A stretch of DNA of 64,000 nucleotides, from assembly GCA_032622095.1 (NCBI GenBank), contig CP136061.1, positions 19,598,991 through 19,662,990 on the forward strand, read 5' to 3'. Positions 22,848 to 35,764 of this stretch are shown here, piece after piece. Source of the DNA: Siphonodentalium dalli. Its lineage: Eukaryota; Mollusca; Scaphopoda; Gadilida; Siphonodentaliidae. Numbering within the stretch: the stretch's first letter is position 1; the number at the start of each line of letters is the position of its first letter. A program made the translations under genes and the position numbers. Under the pieces are notes generated by a model that made no database searches, was not told where the DNA came from, and saw nothing but the letters and a program-made list of their open reading frames with translations.

Positions 22848-23996
22848 CTGGTGGCTAAAATTAATTATACAATTAATCTCGGATAGCAGATTATCCTGTG
22901 CGTTTGTTTGGGAACAATGCAAACTTGCCTTCAAAGCGAGTTTCCTTGAAATTGTGTTGTTGTTGATGTTGTTGTTGTTTTAAACTTAGATTAGATTTAT
23001 TTGATGTAACAGGTCAACGTGAGACAAATATACTGCACATACTACATGTATGTATACAACTTGGTATATTATATATAGCAAAATATAATATAATATAATA
23101 TAACTATAGTTACATTAGATATATATGTTATATGTGAACGTTCAAGGAAAAGAATAAAGAAATGTTCAGACTGCATGTGGAATGATATATCAATTATCCT
23201 ATGAAATATCATTTCAGTGAGGTTGCAGTCAGGAAATGAGATCAGATTTTGTGGCAGAAATCAGGGATAAAGCAAAAAGTTCTCTTAATATAAACATGTT
23301 TCCATTGCAATTCCTGATGGCTTTCGGCACATGGGCAGTGAGAGAAGTTCTCCCAAGCACTCCCAAGCACAATGTATACAATTATAGAAGTTAAACGGAC
23401 ATGGCTCATTCGAACCCTAAAATTTATGTATACGTAATTCGAGAAGAGGGGTCTCAAAACATACATATGCAAACTATTCCCGAGCTAATTCGTCGATACA
23501 GCGCTAAAAACGCGTTTTGTTAGTTATATTTTTGCGTAAAATTGATATCGTTTCACTGTTCCGGTTAAATTTTTCTAATCAACCGATCTTCCGTGTGATG
23601 CCGACAACGCTGGTGTGTTTTCGGAAATAAGTGCATTCTCGATACCGCCATGTTTACCGCCATGTTTACCGCCATGTTTGCGACGTATTTTGTTTTCCAA
23701 TGTTCCCCAGCGTCTCTATCATATTCGGGACGCGATAACGTGTTTCCATTGGATCTTATTTGTCCATGCGAGAATAATAGCATCTATTGACAAGGATGTA
23801 ATGATAGAACGGTTTTCCAGTTTGTTATACAATGCCAACATGAATTTTAGTCATTTACATTGATCCTAGGAACACATTAATTTTTCTCAAATATACTCTA
23901 ATCGAAATTTTGTATAGTCAATAATTTTCAGTTGATCGTGGTACTATATATATGTTTGGTCGATGAACTGCAGTTAGTTCAATTCCGTAGTTCTTT
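22848..23996. other. Region 5' of gene A coding start, no gene recognised
   Basis: AT-rich sequence containing GTT-rich microsatellite (about 22958-22980), an ATATA-rich stretch (23060-23110) and three tandem copies of accgccatgttt near 23645-23680. A non-coding first exon of gene A may lie here, but I cannot place it. Confidence 0.35.
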
Positions 23997-24000
23997 TTAA

Positions 24001-24046
24001 AGGTACTCAATCCAACCAGACGGTCCCCATACCATCAAGATACATC

Positions 24047-24077
<31 letters not shown>

Positions 24078-24469
24078 TTTCTTCAAAATACGCTTTAGTT
24101 ATCAGAATCGATTTATTGCAACAAAATAATGCTGATCACTGTCAACTATGGTATCAAATTTCCCAAAACTTGTTATTTATCAACATTTTGTTCAACAAAA
24201 TATGGCCGTATTATCACTAAAGTTTCACGAAATTTGACCGCGTTACCACTTGATTTTAGAGTAATCCATCTTCATCCGCAATTTTGTCCGAGACCCTCCA
24301 TTTGACCACGTGTTTCTGGGCCACATATTATTACACATCTCGAGAAATAACAAACTTCAAAAATCGACATCTGAGCTATGATGGGTGGGTTCCTCGACTC
24401 AAATCAAACATGTTTACCCCGAAACCAAAGAAATGGTAATTTAGGAGCGTCTGATCGGATTGAGTACCT
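24001..24469. mobile_element. TTAA-type MITE, copy 1 (AGGTACTCAATCC ends)
   Basis: It begins AGGTACTCAATCC after TTAA (23997-24000) and ends GGATTGAGTACCT at 24469. An internal (CAA)n run lies near 24049. The right-hand TTAA has been lost. The body matches 27192-27607 and 28658-28970. Confidence 0.8.
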
Positions 24470-26556
24470 AGTACCTACCCAGGTGGTGAAAAATAAAATA
24501 TTAATCATATCATCTATAAATTATCCAAAATCTGATAAATCCGCTTAGAGCAAAATTTTGTATTCAAAATGGCATCCATGATGCCAATTGGTATTTAAAA
24601 ATGCTGACTTTCTGTGATAGGTGGCATTAGGTGCACCAACTATCGCCAAGTTAGTAATAAAATGAAATATACACAAACAATGCTTAGTCGTAAACCATAT
24701 AATTATGTAGAATGTCTGTCCAACATGGCGATATCACACCAGTTACCCCATTTGATATTGGAATAGTTAGAAAATAGGCATGAAAAATAACACCAAAAAC
24801 AGCGTCTTCACCATCGGTTTAACCATAGGATTAAATATGTTTTAAATTATTTTTCCTCAAAATGTGTCTACATTGTTTACACGCCGTTCCCACGACACAA
24901 CGTTCAAATTATACAGCAGAGTGGAACATAAAGCTCACATCTTCTACTTTCAAATGATATCTAATTTTTCCGTGTGTTAAACAAAAATATAGTCAAAACC
25001 GTTCATCCATGTAGATAATTAACACAGTTCATAACTTCCAATGGTACGTGCGTGTGTACACACTCTCCCCGCCTGTCTATCTTGTTTTCATTAGATTTCA
25101 ACATATACACATGCAATGGACAGATCTACGTGACATACTATATGGATATATACTTAGCTAGATCATATCATGAATCTCTACCCTGGCTACGTCCGTAGAG
25201 ATAATTCTACACCAGTTCAAATAATGTGAAATTTTTCATGTTCAGATAGGGAAGTTTATAAACATTTGAAGAAAAAAACAGTGCAGCTAATATATTCTTA
25301 GTTAATATCGTTCCTCAGTAAATACTGTATTCCACAGTGTATGTAGGTCACGAAGATCCCAGCTCAATGTTGCATGAAATATGTCACTTTGTTGAGTCGA
25401 GTTTGATTGGCATCCTTTACAATCATGAACTTTCTCACGGGTAATCAATTCAATGTTTATTTCGATGTCGAGATTGTCGACTCACAAAAGTCACATACAA
25501 ATCATGCAATCTGGAGTTATGACCACCCCTATTGTGATATATATTATTAAGGAACAAGTATCGACAAAGAAATATATATAGTCACTGCGTTGTTTGTTCA
25601 ATGCTATAAAGTACTCCGTCAGAATATTAAAAAGTTCCCACCCTTTTAACGGGTTGAATGTGATCTCTACGGTAGCCAGAGTATGAATTCATGACATAAT
25701 CTAATACTTGGCGACCCATTCCTATATTCTATAAGAAAGAAATATATTCAATATATACTGCAAATCATGCAATTTACTACGATAATGATGTTGGGTTGAT
25801 CTTTAAATACAAATGCATCTCAAACGTAATTACTTATTATATACATGTAAGCAATATTATGTTCCTTTCTGAACCCCCTCCCCCCAGTCGCAACATCGCC
25901 ACGTCTCTGATAAAGGCAGGATCATCGTCCGATTATTAAATTCTTGTCAACAGAGACCATTGTTATCGCAGGGATACATACGATCAAATTGAAACCCCTT
26001 TATCGCGTACCGAAAAAATATAGAGACGCTGGGAAGGCTTATTTACGAATACACCCGGAAATCATCGGCTGTTGTCGGTGGTTGCATCATCCAAAATGGC
26101 AGGTTGGTTGTTTGGGAACCAAACAATACGATTGTGTTGTAATTTTCATGACTTGAATGCGTCGTTTTGGGACATATATTGGTCATAGAAAGATAGTTTG
26201 GGCATTTATCTACCTATTTTGATACCGGGAAAATTTCAAAAGCGAATATTATTTTGTGTATTTTTGGAGCGCAAACCGCCATGTGGCTTTAACTAATGAA
26301 CCTGTTTCAACAAAGGGGTTAACTTAATATTGCACATAAAACAGAACTAATAGAGAGGCATCCATTTATTACTTTTTAACAGATTTGATAAACAAATTCT
26401 TCTATTCCCCCAAGTGTTGTCCATGTACTATCTATCTCTCTAGTTACCAGCTAAAAATAACTCAAACCAACAATTCACATGTTCTGTGTGGTGAGATTTT
26501 CTCTGCAATTCACAGTGGCAAAAGGATATTAATTACATTATCAGTTACTTGAATTA
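24470..26556. other. Intergenic DNA, no recognised feature
   Basis: About 2 kb of AT-rich sequence. A 70-codon frame at 25944-26156 (+) has no recognisable family and no splice context. No RNA gene seen. Confidence 0.35.
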
Positions 26557-27176
26557 AAAAGGGCCATAACTCTGTTAAATACATCGGATCAAACCCATAT
26601 TCGAACCTGATCTGATCTGGGGTGAGGACCACATATACCAACTTTGGTGCCGATCAGATAAAAAATGTTTGAGTCATCGCAGCTTGGATGAATTCTAAGA
26701 AAAACCAAGGTAAGAAATATGAGGCAGATGAGAAGAAAACTGTTTGACTTATTGCATCAGATAGCATTTGTGTGCAGGGTTAATTATTTTCTAAACCGTT
26801 CAACAAGTCGATACCAAAAACTATAAACGTTTGAGGGGTGTGTCATCATAAACCTACATATAAAATATAAACACAATCGGACAAAAAATACTCAAGTTAT
26901 CGCATCGGATAGCACATGCCCATATATGTATGCAAAGGGTTAATAATTTTTAAATCGTTCAACCGATCGATACCAAAAACTATACAGATGAGAGGTGTGT
27001 CATCATAAACATACACATAAAATTTGAACATAATACGATAAAAATACTTGAGTAATCGTGTCTTCGGATAGACAGGCAGATGGCTAGAAAGACGGACGGA
27101 CAAACGAATGATTGTTGATCCGGAAGCCGGCATTATGTGTACCATACATTGTATGGGTACACATAAATACGCCAAC
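26557..27176. repeat. Dispersed repeat (GGGCCATAACTC...GACGGACGGAC), second copy
   Basis: It starts aaagggccataactctgtta and contains a duplicated middle: the block from about 26760 recurs from about 26885, with variants of gtgtgtcatcataaac. It ends with gacggacggaca and an inverted pair gtaccatacattgtatgggtac. It is related to 10717-11005 and 56855-57243. Confidence 0.65.
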
Positions 27177-27191
27177 GTAAATGGACGTTAG

Positions 27192-27607
27192 AGGTACTCA
27201 ATCCGACCAGAGGGTCCTCATATCATCAATATACAACAACAACAACAACAACATTTCTTCAAAATATGCTTTAGTTATCAGAATCGATTAATTGCAACAA
27301 AATAATGCTAACCACAGTCAACTGGTATCAAAATTCACAAAACGTGTTATTTATCAACATTTTGTTCAACGAAATATGGGCGTATTATCACTTGAGTATT
27401 CACGAAATTTCACAGTATTACCACTTGTTCATCTTCATCCGCAATTTTGACCGAGACCATCCATTTGACGGCGTGTTTCTGGGCCACAAATAATTTCTTG
27501 CCATATATGGAGCTTTGATGGGAATGTTCCTCGACTCGAATCAAATATTTGTAACCCCGAAGCCAAAGAAATAGTAATTTAGGGGTGTTTAATCGGATTG
27601 AGTACCT
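27192..27607. mobile_element. TTAA-type MITE, copy 2
   Basis: Ends AGGTACTCAATCCGAC and CGGATTGAGTACCT; TTAA follows at 27608-27611. The left TTAA is degenerate (gttag). Its body, including the CAA run, is parallel to 24001-24469. Confidence 0.82.
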
Positions 27608-27784
27608 TTAATTTGTAAACCATTATGATGAACATTCATACCATTTTTTCTTGAGATCCGATAACTCATCCAAGTAAGGCATGCTTTATGTGCAGCCATC
27701 GTTCATGGGACATGAGAGAACGTATCTACAATATATACAAATGAGAGCTTCCCGGTGGTTTGTTCCGAATATTGGAACTTGTAG

Positions 27785-28250
27785 TAATTACATTAAATGG
27801 CCGCCGCCGAGAGAGGTTCAAACATGGGACCCACGCCATTTCTCAGCCATTTGACAGATCTAGGTCCAACAAAGGGTGATGTAGGGTAGCTCCCAAATAT
27901 AACCTTAATATTCACTCCACGCACCCCACCAGATCCAAAATGGTCACCACCAGTGGGGGTTCAAATAGGACACCCATGCCATATTCATCGGCCCCTTGGA
28001 CCATTTAGGTCAAACAAATGGTGACGTATGGTGCCACCCCCCCCAATACACCTTCAATATTCACCCCACATATGTAATATTCATTCCACACACCCTTCCC
28101 CGATCCAACATGGCCGCATCCATATATATACCCCGATCCAACATGGCCGCCGTCCACGTGTGTTCAAATAGGGGACATGGCCTTTCTCGACCCCTTAACC
28201 GATTTCTCAATCTGGAGGTCAAATATACAAATAGCGTTATGTAAGTTATG
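27785..28250. repeat. Three degenerate direct repeats with ATGGCCGCC
   Basis: Units start near 27797, 27941 and 28142 with atggccgccgcc-like words followed by gttcaaa(t)a(g)ggga. They then share cca(t)tt-gg-tcaaaca and taatattcac phrases. The motif resembles the modules in FB1/FB2 arms, but no inverted partner is present here. Confidence 0.5.
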
Positions 28251-28657
28251 CCATTGGCTACACCACGTACCTTTATAGTAAACCATTCAACAACGAATTC
28301 AACGGGATACTACTGAATAGTCATTTTAAAAAGAATCTCCCAAGTTCAAAACATGAGTATCAAAATGATGCAACACGACCGTACGTGTTTCGAACTTCGC
28401 ACCGCCAGTGTTGATAAAGTGTATATAGTATAAAGTTACTCGGGTTTTATTATCCACGAGCTTTATTATATTTTACAAGCCCAATGGATCGGTCCAAAGA
28501 TTAAACATAACCGTATACACTTTAATATGTGTGCCTTCCGGGGCGGAGGCAGTGTGATTAAGTTGTGAATTTATCTGGATCGGTATGCGTCCGTATTAAT
28601 TAAATGGGAATGCATGGTTCATCATTCTAAGTGCTAGAAGTCGCCTCGAGAATTTAA

Positions 28658-28970
28658 AGGTACTCAATCCGATCAGACCCTCATAAATTACTATTTCTTT
28701 GGCTTCGGGGGTAAACAATATTTGATTCGAGTCGAGGGACCTACCCATCAACGCTCAGAGTGATCAGATATCAATTTATGAAGTTTTGTTATTTCTATTG
28801 TTTGTGGCCCAGAAACACGCCATCAAAAGGATGGTCTCGATCAAAATTGCGTTATTATTACCACTTGATTATAGTGTATTCCATCTTCGTCCGTTTGAAT
28901 AAGTGTTTCTGGGGCAATTATTAGTACACATCTCGAGAAATAACAAACTGCTTAATCGGATTGAGTACCT
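28658..28970. mobile_element. TTAA-type MITE, copy 3, both TTAA sites kept
   Basis: TTAA at 28654-28657, then AGGTACTCAATCCGAT; ends TCGGATTGAGTACCT followed by TTAA at 28971-28974. At 313 bp it is a shortened copy whose left half matches the inverted right half of copies 1 and 2 (cattaccatttctttggctt-type sequence). A TTAA duplication is typical of piggyBac or Kolobok elements. Confidence 0.85.
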
Positions 28971-29223
28971 TTAAGCATAAGACCTGACTTAAACTGATAA
29001 ATGTATTAATGATATTTTCCGATAAAATCCTGAAATAAATAGGTTAACGCATAGCTGACTGCAATTTCGTGGAATTCATGAACCTTTGAGTGAGAAAATC
29101 GTAGTGAAAAGTTACGGGTCAATGGGACACATCTACCCGTTGCAAATCGCTATCGCTTTATGTGCTGCATTCAAAGTACCCAAGTGGCCGTGACGATGTT
29201 CACAGATTTACCCGTACCCGCGT

Positions 29224-32200
29224 TAGTCCGGGAGCTAATAGGGGTACCCTTGCACCCCCCCCCCTGGGACTTAACTTCACCCCACTCATTTTGTTCCTTA
29301 TTATGTCCTTCAACTTTTAAGCAATGTTAACAAGAAAACAAAGTGGCCGTGTAGACTCCAGACAAAATGGCGTCCATCATGGCCGCCGTTTTTCAGCCCA
29401 GACCCTAAGTCAGTTTATGCAAAGTATAGCGGGAAAATCTTGTAAAATGTATACAAATGTATATATTTTCGTGAAGCTGAGACATAATGACACATTTTTG
29501 AGCCAAAATTGAAACTCAACATCCAAGATGGCCGCCAAAATGGCCACCGGAAGTTGAAAATATAAATTGTTTTCACAAATGTCTTCTAGATCAATTCATG
29601 CTGTTTGGAACTGGTTGAGTAATGCAACTTTATTTTGTGTTTTGTATATTAACTGATCATTGGAACAACGAAATATGCAATTATTTGGGTCCTAACCCCT
29701 TCCGATCCCTCAAAAATTCGATTTTACAGAATGCGGTATAAAATTTCACAAAAAAATCACAATTGGGATTCTAGTCATATTTCAACAAGAAATGAACAGA
29801 ACTTTGTAATGTAAGTGAGGCATATCATTAACTATTAATATTCCAAATCACTGGGACCAAAATTCTTACTTTGGCTCAAAATGGCTGCCAATATGGCCGC
29901 CAAAATATGGAAAATGGTAAATATTACACCAGCGTGTCCTGCAATCGCTTACAAGTTGTGGTTGATGTATAAAATTGGCTATTCTGCATTCTATACATTG
30001 AATACTAACATGTCTGATGCATATGGTTAATTGTTACTATTGTCACCCCTGACATCGTCAAAAATATTGGACTTTTCTCTCAAAAACTTGACATAAATAT
30101 GGGCAAAAATTCACTTTTCAGGTTTGGACAATTTTTTCAGGTAAAATATAACTATCTTTGGATTGAAAGGTGTTTATTGTTTTGGTCTATTTTAAATGTA
30201 TCACACTACAGTGTTTATAGACTGAATTGCTCAAGATGGCTTCCAAAATGTCAACCAAATTTGTAGAATGTTAATTTTTTACAAATATCCCGAACATTCT
30301 CTGCATTATCCGAAAAGGTAGCATATTGTGACTCACTTGGTTGGTATACATGTTATTTAATTAACTGACAACTACATATTCTATTCTGGTTGTCTCAGTT
30401 CATTTTGGGGCATGACAAATTCATTTTAAAGTATGCAATTTTGCTGAGAACCTATTTTGTAATTTTGGCCACATTTATTGAAAGGAAATGGGCAGAACTT
30501 TGATACAGAACTGAGATGGATCATAATCTTTGGCTATTCTGGTCCATTATGATAAAAACAAATGTCAACATGATACAGTGTGGATGCCAAGATCATAGCC
30601 AGGGAGTTACTCTATGATTATATGTGAGGTGAATAGGTATACAGGGAGTTATTGTATGTCATGACTGATGTGAGTATGTATACAATGAGTGACTATATGG
30701 TTATTAGTGGGTTGTCCATGGTAAGATGCATCTAGGTATACAGGGAGAGGTCATGGTCAGGTGTGAGGTCAATCGGTATGCATGGAGTGACTCTATGGTG
30801 TATGATTGTGTATATTCAGTACGGGTGCGACCGGTGTACCTGTATGGTCATTGGTGTGATGTATGGATATAGCTACATGGTCATTTATGTGTTGATTATG
30901 TATATATGGAGTGACTGTAAGGTCCTGGGAGGTATGTGCATGTGTTGTCTGTATGATCATGGATGGGGTGTGTGGATAAATAGGGAGTGATTTTATGGTT
31001 ACGGGTAATGTGTACAGGTATACATGTAATAAATGTACGGTCATGATTGAATATGAATACCTGGAGTAAGCTGGTGGACATTATCGAGGGTGTGGTTATA
31101 TAGGGAGTGTCCGCGTGGTAATGGTGGGATGTATATGTATATAACTCGTGGATGTATTATCATTTGTGGGTGTATAAGGCTTAGCTGTATTATCATGGAT
31201 GGCGTGTATGGTTATGCAGTGAATTGCTGAATTGTCATGTGTGAGGTGTATATGCAAGTATGGAGTGTTTGAGTGGTCGTGTGTGCGGTTTTATTTGTAT
31301 ATCTGGAAGGGCTGAATGGCCATTAGTGAGGTTTACATGTATACCTGGAGTAAATCTATAGTCTAGGGTGAGCTGCATATGTATATCGAGTGGTTATATG
31401 ACTATGTGTGTCAAATATGTATACAAGTAGTGACTGTATGGTTAATAGTGAGATGAGAACATGTAGGTATACAAGACAGTAGTGACTGTATGGTCACAAA
31501 TGTAATGAACATCTATACAGGGGGTGACCAAATGGTCATGTGTCAGGCGTATGAGTATACCTGGTGCTCCTGTTTGGTGACTCGTGGCGGTATGGTCATG
31601 TGTAGGTTATACCAGTATAACACGTGTTGCTTTATTGTCATGGGCGAGGGATATGAGTATATAGCGAGTGGCTATATGGCCATGGATGAGGTGCACATGC
31701 ATACATGGAGTGACTATAGTGACATGGATGGGGTGTATTAGTATATCTTGAGTGGCTATTCGGCTATGGTGTGACAAATAGGGATACAAGGAGTGACATG
31801 GCCAATGTTGAGGCGAATATGTATACAAGGATTGACCATGATCATGTATGAATGTTTTGAATAGGTACACACGGGGTGACTATATGGCCATAGGTCAGAT
31901 GAAGGAGTATACCAGGTGACATGGGTGAGGGTATGAGTATGAAGCGAGTGGCTATATGGCCATTGGTGAGGTGCATATGTATACCGGAATGACTTTATGG
32001 TCATTGTTGTGGTGTTGATGTAGATATTGATTGTCTATTTGACCATGCGTTTGGAGAATAGGTATACAGGGGGTGACCTTATGGCCAATGGTGAGATGAA
32101 TGGGTATACAGGGAGTGACTATATGGTTATGGGTCATGTTTAGGAGTATACCCGGTGTGCCTGCATTGTGACGCATGGCTGTATGGTCATCCGTGGTCAT

Positions 32201-34066
32201 GGATCAGGTGTACATGTATACACTGGGTCACTATATTGTTATGTCTGTGGTGTTTATGTATATATGAAATGAATGTGTGCTAATGGGTGGCTATCGCTTT
32301 CCACGCTTAACACCCCCCCCCCATCTACATAAACATCACCAAGATGGAGAACTCTCTGACATGAGCTCTTTATTGATTAACATACCCTTGAGTTATTGTA
32401 GAAAGCGATAGCCACCCAAGATACAACCCACCCATTACCACCAAGATATAACCCACCCACTCTATATGTACATAAACACCACACAAATGACAACATAGTA
32501 ACCCACTTTATACACGTACACCTGGTCATGCAGCCATACTTGGTTATACCCGTACATACCACAAATGACGATACAGCCACGAGTCACCATGCATGAACAT
32601 CGGGTATACACCTACACCCGACGAATGACAAAAAGTCACTCTATGTATACATATTCACTACATTCACGATCATACAGTCACTCATTGTATACATATTCAC
32701 CTCACCATGGACAATACAACCGCTACATGCATACCTATTCGCCATACACATTACCATAGAGTCAATCCAGGTAAGCATATTAATCTCAGTTCCGTCTCAA
32801 AGTTCTGCTCATTTCCTTTCAATAATATGGCCAGAATCACAAAAGAGGTTCTCCGCAAAATTCCATACTGCAACTTTAAAATGAATTTGTCATGCCCCAT
32901 ACGGAACTGGAACAAATATAATAGAACGTATTTGTCAGTTAATTAACTAATACGTAAAATAACCAAGTGAGTCACAATTTGCTATCTTTTTCGGATAACG
33001 CAGAGAATAATGTTCGGGATATGTTAACTTTTAACTTTTTACAAATTTGGTTGCCATTTTGGAAGCCATCTTGAGCATTTCAGTCTTTAAACATCACAGT
33101 GTGACACACTTAAGATAGACCAAAACAATAAACACCTTTGATACCAAAGATAGTTGCAGTTTACTTGAACAAATGGTCGAACCCTGAAAAGTTAATTTTT
33201 GCCAATATTTTTGTCAAGTTTGTGAGAGAAAAATCCCATATTTCTGGTGATGTCAGTGGTGACAATAGTAAACATGATCCATGGTACATTAGACATGTTA
33301 GTATACAATGTATAGAATTCAGTCAGATTAGCCAATTGTATACATCAACCACAACTTGTAAGCGATTGCAGGACACGCTGGTGTAATATTTACCATTTTC
33401 CATATTTTGGCGGCCATATTGGCAGCCATTTTGAGCCAAAGTAAGAATTTTGGTCCCAGTGATTTGGAACATTAATAGTTAATGATATGCCTCACTTACA
33501 TTACAAAGTTCTGTTCATTTCTTGTTGAAATATGACTAGAATCCCAATTGTGATTTTTTGTGAAATTTTATACCGCATTCTGTTAGGGGTTAGGACCCCA
33601 ATAATTGCATATTTCGTTGCTCCAATGATCAGTTAATATACAAAACACAAAATAAAGTTGCATTACTCAACCAGTTCCAAACAGCATGAATTGATCTAGA
33701 AGACATTTGTGAAAAAATGTTATATTTTCAACTTCCGGTGGCCATTTTGGCGGCCATCTTGGATGTTGAGTTTCAATTTTGGCTCAAAAATGTGTCATTA
33801 TGTCTCAGCTTCACGAAAATATATACATTTGTATACATTTTACAAGATTTTCCCGCTATAATTTGCATAAAACTGACTTAGGGTCTGGGCTGAAAAACGG
33901 CGGCCATGATGGACGCCATCTTGTCTGGAGTCTACACGGCCACTTTTTTTTCTTGTTAACATTGCTTAAAAGTTAAAGGACATAATAAGGAACAAAATGA
34001 GTGGGGTGAAGTTAAGTCCCAGGGGGGGGGGGGGGTGCAAGGGTACCCCTATTAGCTGCCGGACTA
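29224..34066. mobile_element. Giant palindromic DNA element FB2
   Basis: The ends are TAGTCCGGGAGCTAATAGGG and its reverse complement (one mismatch), closing GGACTA at 34066. The flanks repeat CGT (29221-29223 and 34067-34069). Just inside come C/G runs and the block ttaacttcaccccact, shared with FB1, plus gttaacaagaaaa and gactccagaca(a)atggcgtcc, also shared with FB1. The arms 29224-30600 and 32760-34066 pair base for base over long stretches. The palindrome continues into the interior, where a gtggctatcgctttc / gaaagcgatagccac pair near 32287 and 32400 marks its centre. No coding sequence is supported. Confidence 0.82.
30600..32760. repeat. FB2 interior: degenerate ~40-bp minisatellite, inverted at ~32340
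   Basis: From 30600 to 32280 the + strand reads variations of 'gtatacagggagtgactatatggtcatgg gtgag'. From about 32410 to 32760 the same repeat appears reverse-complemented (for example 'atacagtcactcattgtata'). The left array is about 1.7 kb and the right only about 0.35 kb, so the palindrome is unequal in its centre. Short open frames here follow from the repeat. Confidence 0.8.
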
Positions 34067-34559
34067 CGTCGGCCGGGTATCGCAAACTCGCTATACCTTT
34101 TAGTTTTGAATTTTATTATCACAAATCTTACACCGTGACATATATAAACCAAGTGACAAAGTGTTTGAGTGTTGGCTAATACCACTTTCTGTGCAGCTTT
34201 TTCGTCTTCCAAAATGTTATGGTAACGCATGGTTGACCTATTTTCCACCCTCATAATTTATAAAGAAGTAAGTTTAAACAGCTAGAGTTTATAGTGGATT
34301 TAGGACGATTCTATTCATTAAGGTGGGCAATGCAGAGTATAATATGGCGTAAATACGATTGGTAACACCCGCTGCATCTGCGGTGGAAGTGTAATTGCAA
34401 GTTATGGGCGTAATGTGTCGCCATACACTTTCTCAAAAACGAGTTAACTAAAAAAAATTACAACATGCGAGCGAAGAACCACGTTTCAATGCGAATGTGG
34501 TCACTCATTCAAGTTTGCAATCGCAATTATGCAGAGAATTGTGTGAACATTGTGGGTGT
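34067..34559. other. Flank of FB2, no recognised feature
   Basis: AT-rich DNA between FB2 and a reverse-transcriptase relic; no gene or repeat identified. Confidence 0.35.
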
Positions 34560-34675
34560 GAACATTCAAAGCAAAATTGCCAAGGCTATATGCTGTGTGA
34601 ATATATATAGGGTGAAACATCTGTTATTGACTAAAGCTTTAAAATCGTTGTACTTCGCGTTAGTTCAAAGCCACA
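34560..34675 (+). pseudogene. Reverse-transcriptase relic cut by Helitron insertion
   Basis: The frame reads ...YRVKHLLLTKALKSLYFALVQSH, which resembles the region after the YxDD box in non-LTR reverse transcriptases (consensus near KVKHLLPTK-L--LYYALI-SHL-Y). It stops matching exactly at 34675/34676, where the Helitron TC terminus begins. Only about 25-30 residues are recognisable, so this is a weak call. Confidence 0.45.
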
Positions 34676-35237
34676 TCTCATATATATTTTGAAGACCTCT
34701 GTCTGTTTGTTTGTCTGTCTGTCTGTCTACATCTCATATATATTTTGAAGACCACTGTCTGTTTGTCTGTATGTATGTTTGTCTGTCATTTATACAAATC
34801 TACGATTCTCGACCGATCGGGACGAAACTAGGTACGTGTGTGTAGTTTGACCAGGCGGTCGACGTTGTCGTATTGGCGAGCCCGTGCGGTGCCCGCTTCG
34901 CACATGCGCAGACGAGATCTCGGAAACGGGTTGAGCTATCGACTTGAAATTTGCTATGTGAATGTATCTTGTCCCGGATACGAATTTTATCGGGTCGCCG
35001 AGCCGGTGCGACGCCAGCTTCGCGCATGCGCAGACGAGATCTCGGAAACGGGTGGAGCTATCGACTTGAAATTTGGTATGTGAATGTATCTTGCCCCGGA
35101 TACGAATTTTATCGGGTCACCGAGCCCGTGCGACGCCAGCTTCGCGCATGCGCATACCAGATCTCGGAAAGGGGTGGAGCTATCGACTTGAAATTTGGTT
35201 TTTGAATAGCCCGGACAACGTCGGGCTCATCGGCTAG
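34676..35237 (+). mobile_element. Helitron-like unit 1 of a tandem array
   Basis: Opens TC at 34676 after an A (tctcatatatattttgaaga) and closes with hairpin gcccggacaacgtcgggct then CTAG at 35234-35237. It contains a tandem module of about 116 bp (ctcggaaacgggtggagct ... cgcatgcgcagac) in about three copies. The first 65 bases are duplicated (34676 and 34731). Confidence 0.78.
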
Positions 35238-35764
35238 TCTCATATATATTTTGAAGACCTCTGTTTGTCTGTATGTTTGTTTGTCTGTCATTTATACAAA
35301 TCTACGATTCTCGACCGATCGGGACGAAACTTGGTACGTGTGTGTAGTTTGACCGGGCGGTCGACCTTGTCGTATTGGCGAGCCCGTGCGGCACCCGCTT
35401 CGCGCATGCGCAGACGAGATCTCGGAAACGGGTGGAGCTATCGACTTGAAATTTGGTATGTGAATGTATCTTGCCCCGGATACGAATTTTATCGGGTCGC
35501 CGAGCCCGTGCGACGCCAGCTTCGCGCATGTGCAGACCAGATCTCGGAAACGGGTGGAACTATCGACTTGAAATTTGGTATGTGAATGTATCTTGCCCCG
35601 GATACGAATTTTATCGGTTCGCCGAGCCCGCACGACTCCAGCTTCGCGCATGCGCAGACGAGATCTCGGAAACGGGTGGAGCTATCGACTTGAAATTTGG
35701 TATGTGAATGTATCTTGAAATTTGGTTTTTGAATAGCCCGGACAAAGTCGGGCTCATCGGTTAG
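35238..35764 (+). mobile_element. Helitron-like unit 2
   Basis: Begins TC directly after the preceding CTAG and ends with the same hairpin and TTAG (one base off CTAG). Contains three to four of the ~116-bp modules. Confidence 0.75.

Noticed and set aside
22848-22934. N-terminal extension of gene A from an upstream ATG
   Set aside because: The family N terminus aligns at 22847, and a splice acceptor lies seven bases upstream of it.
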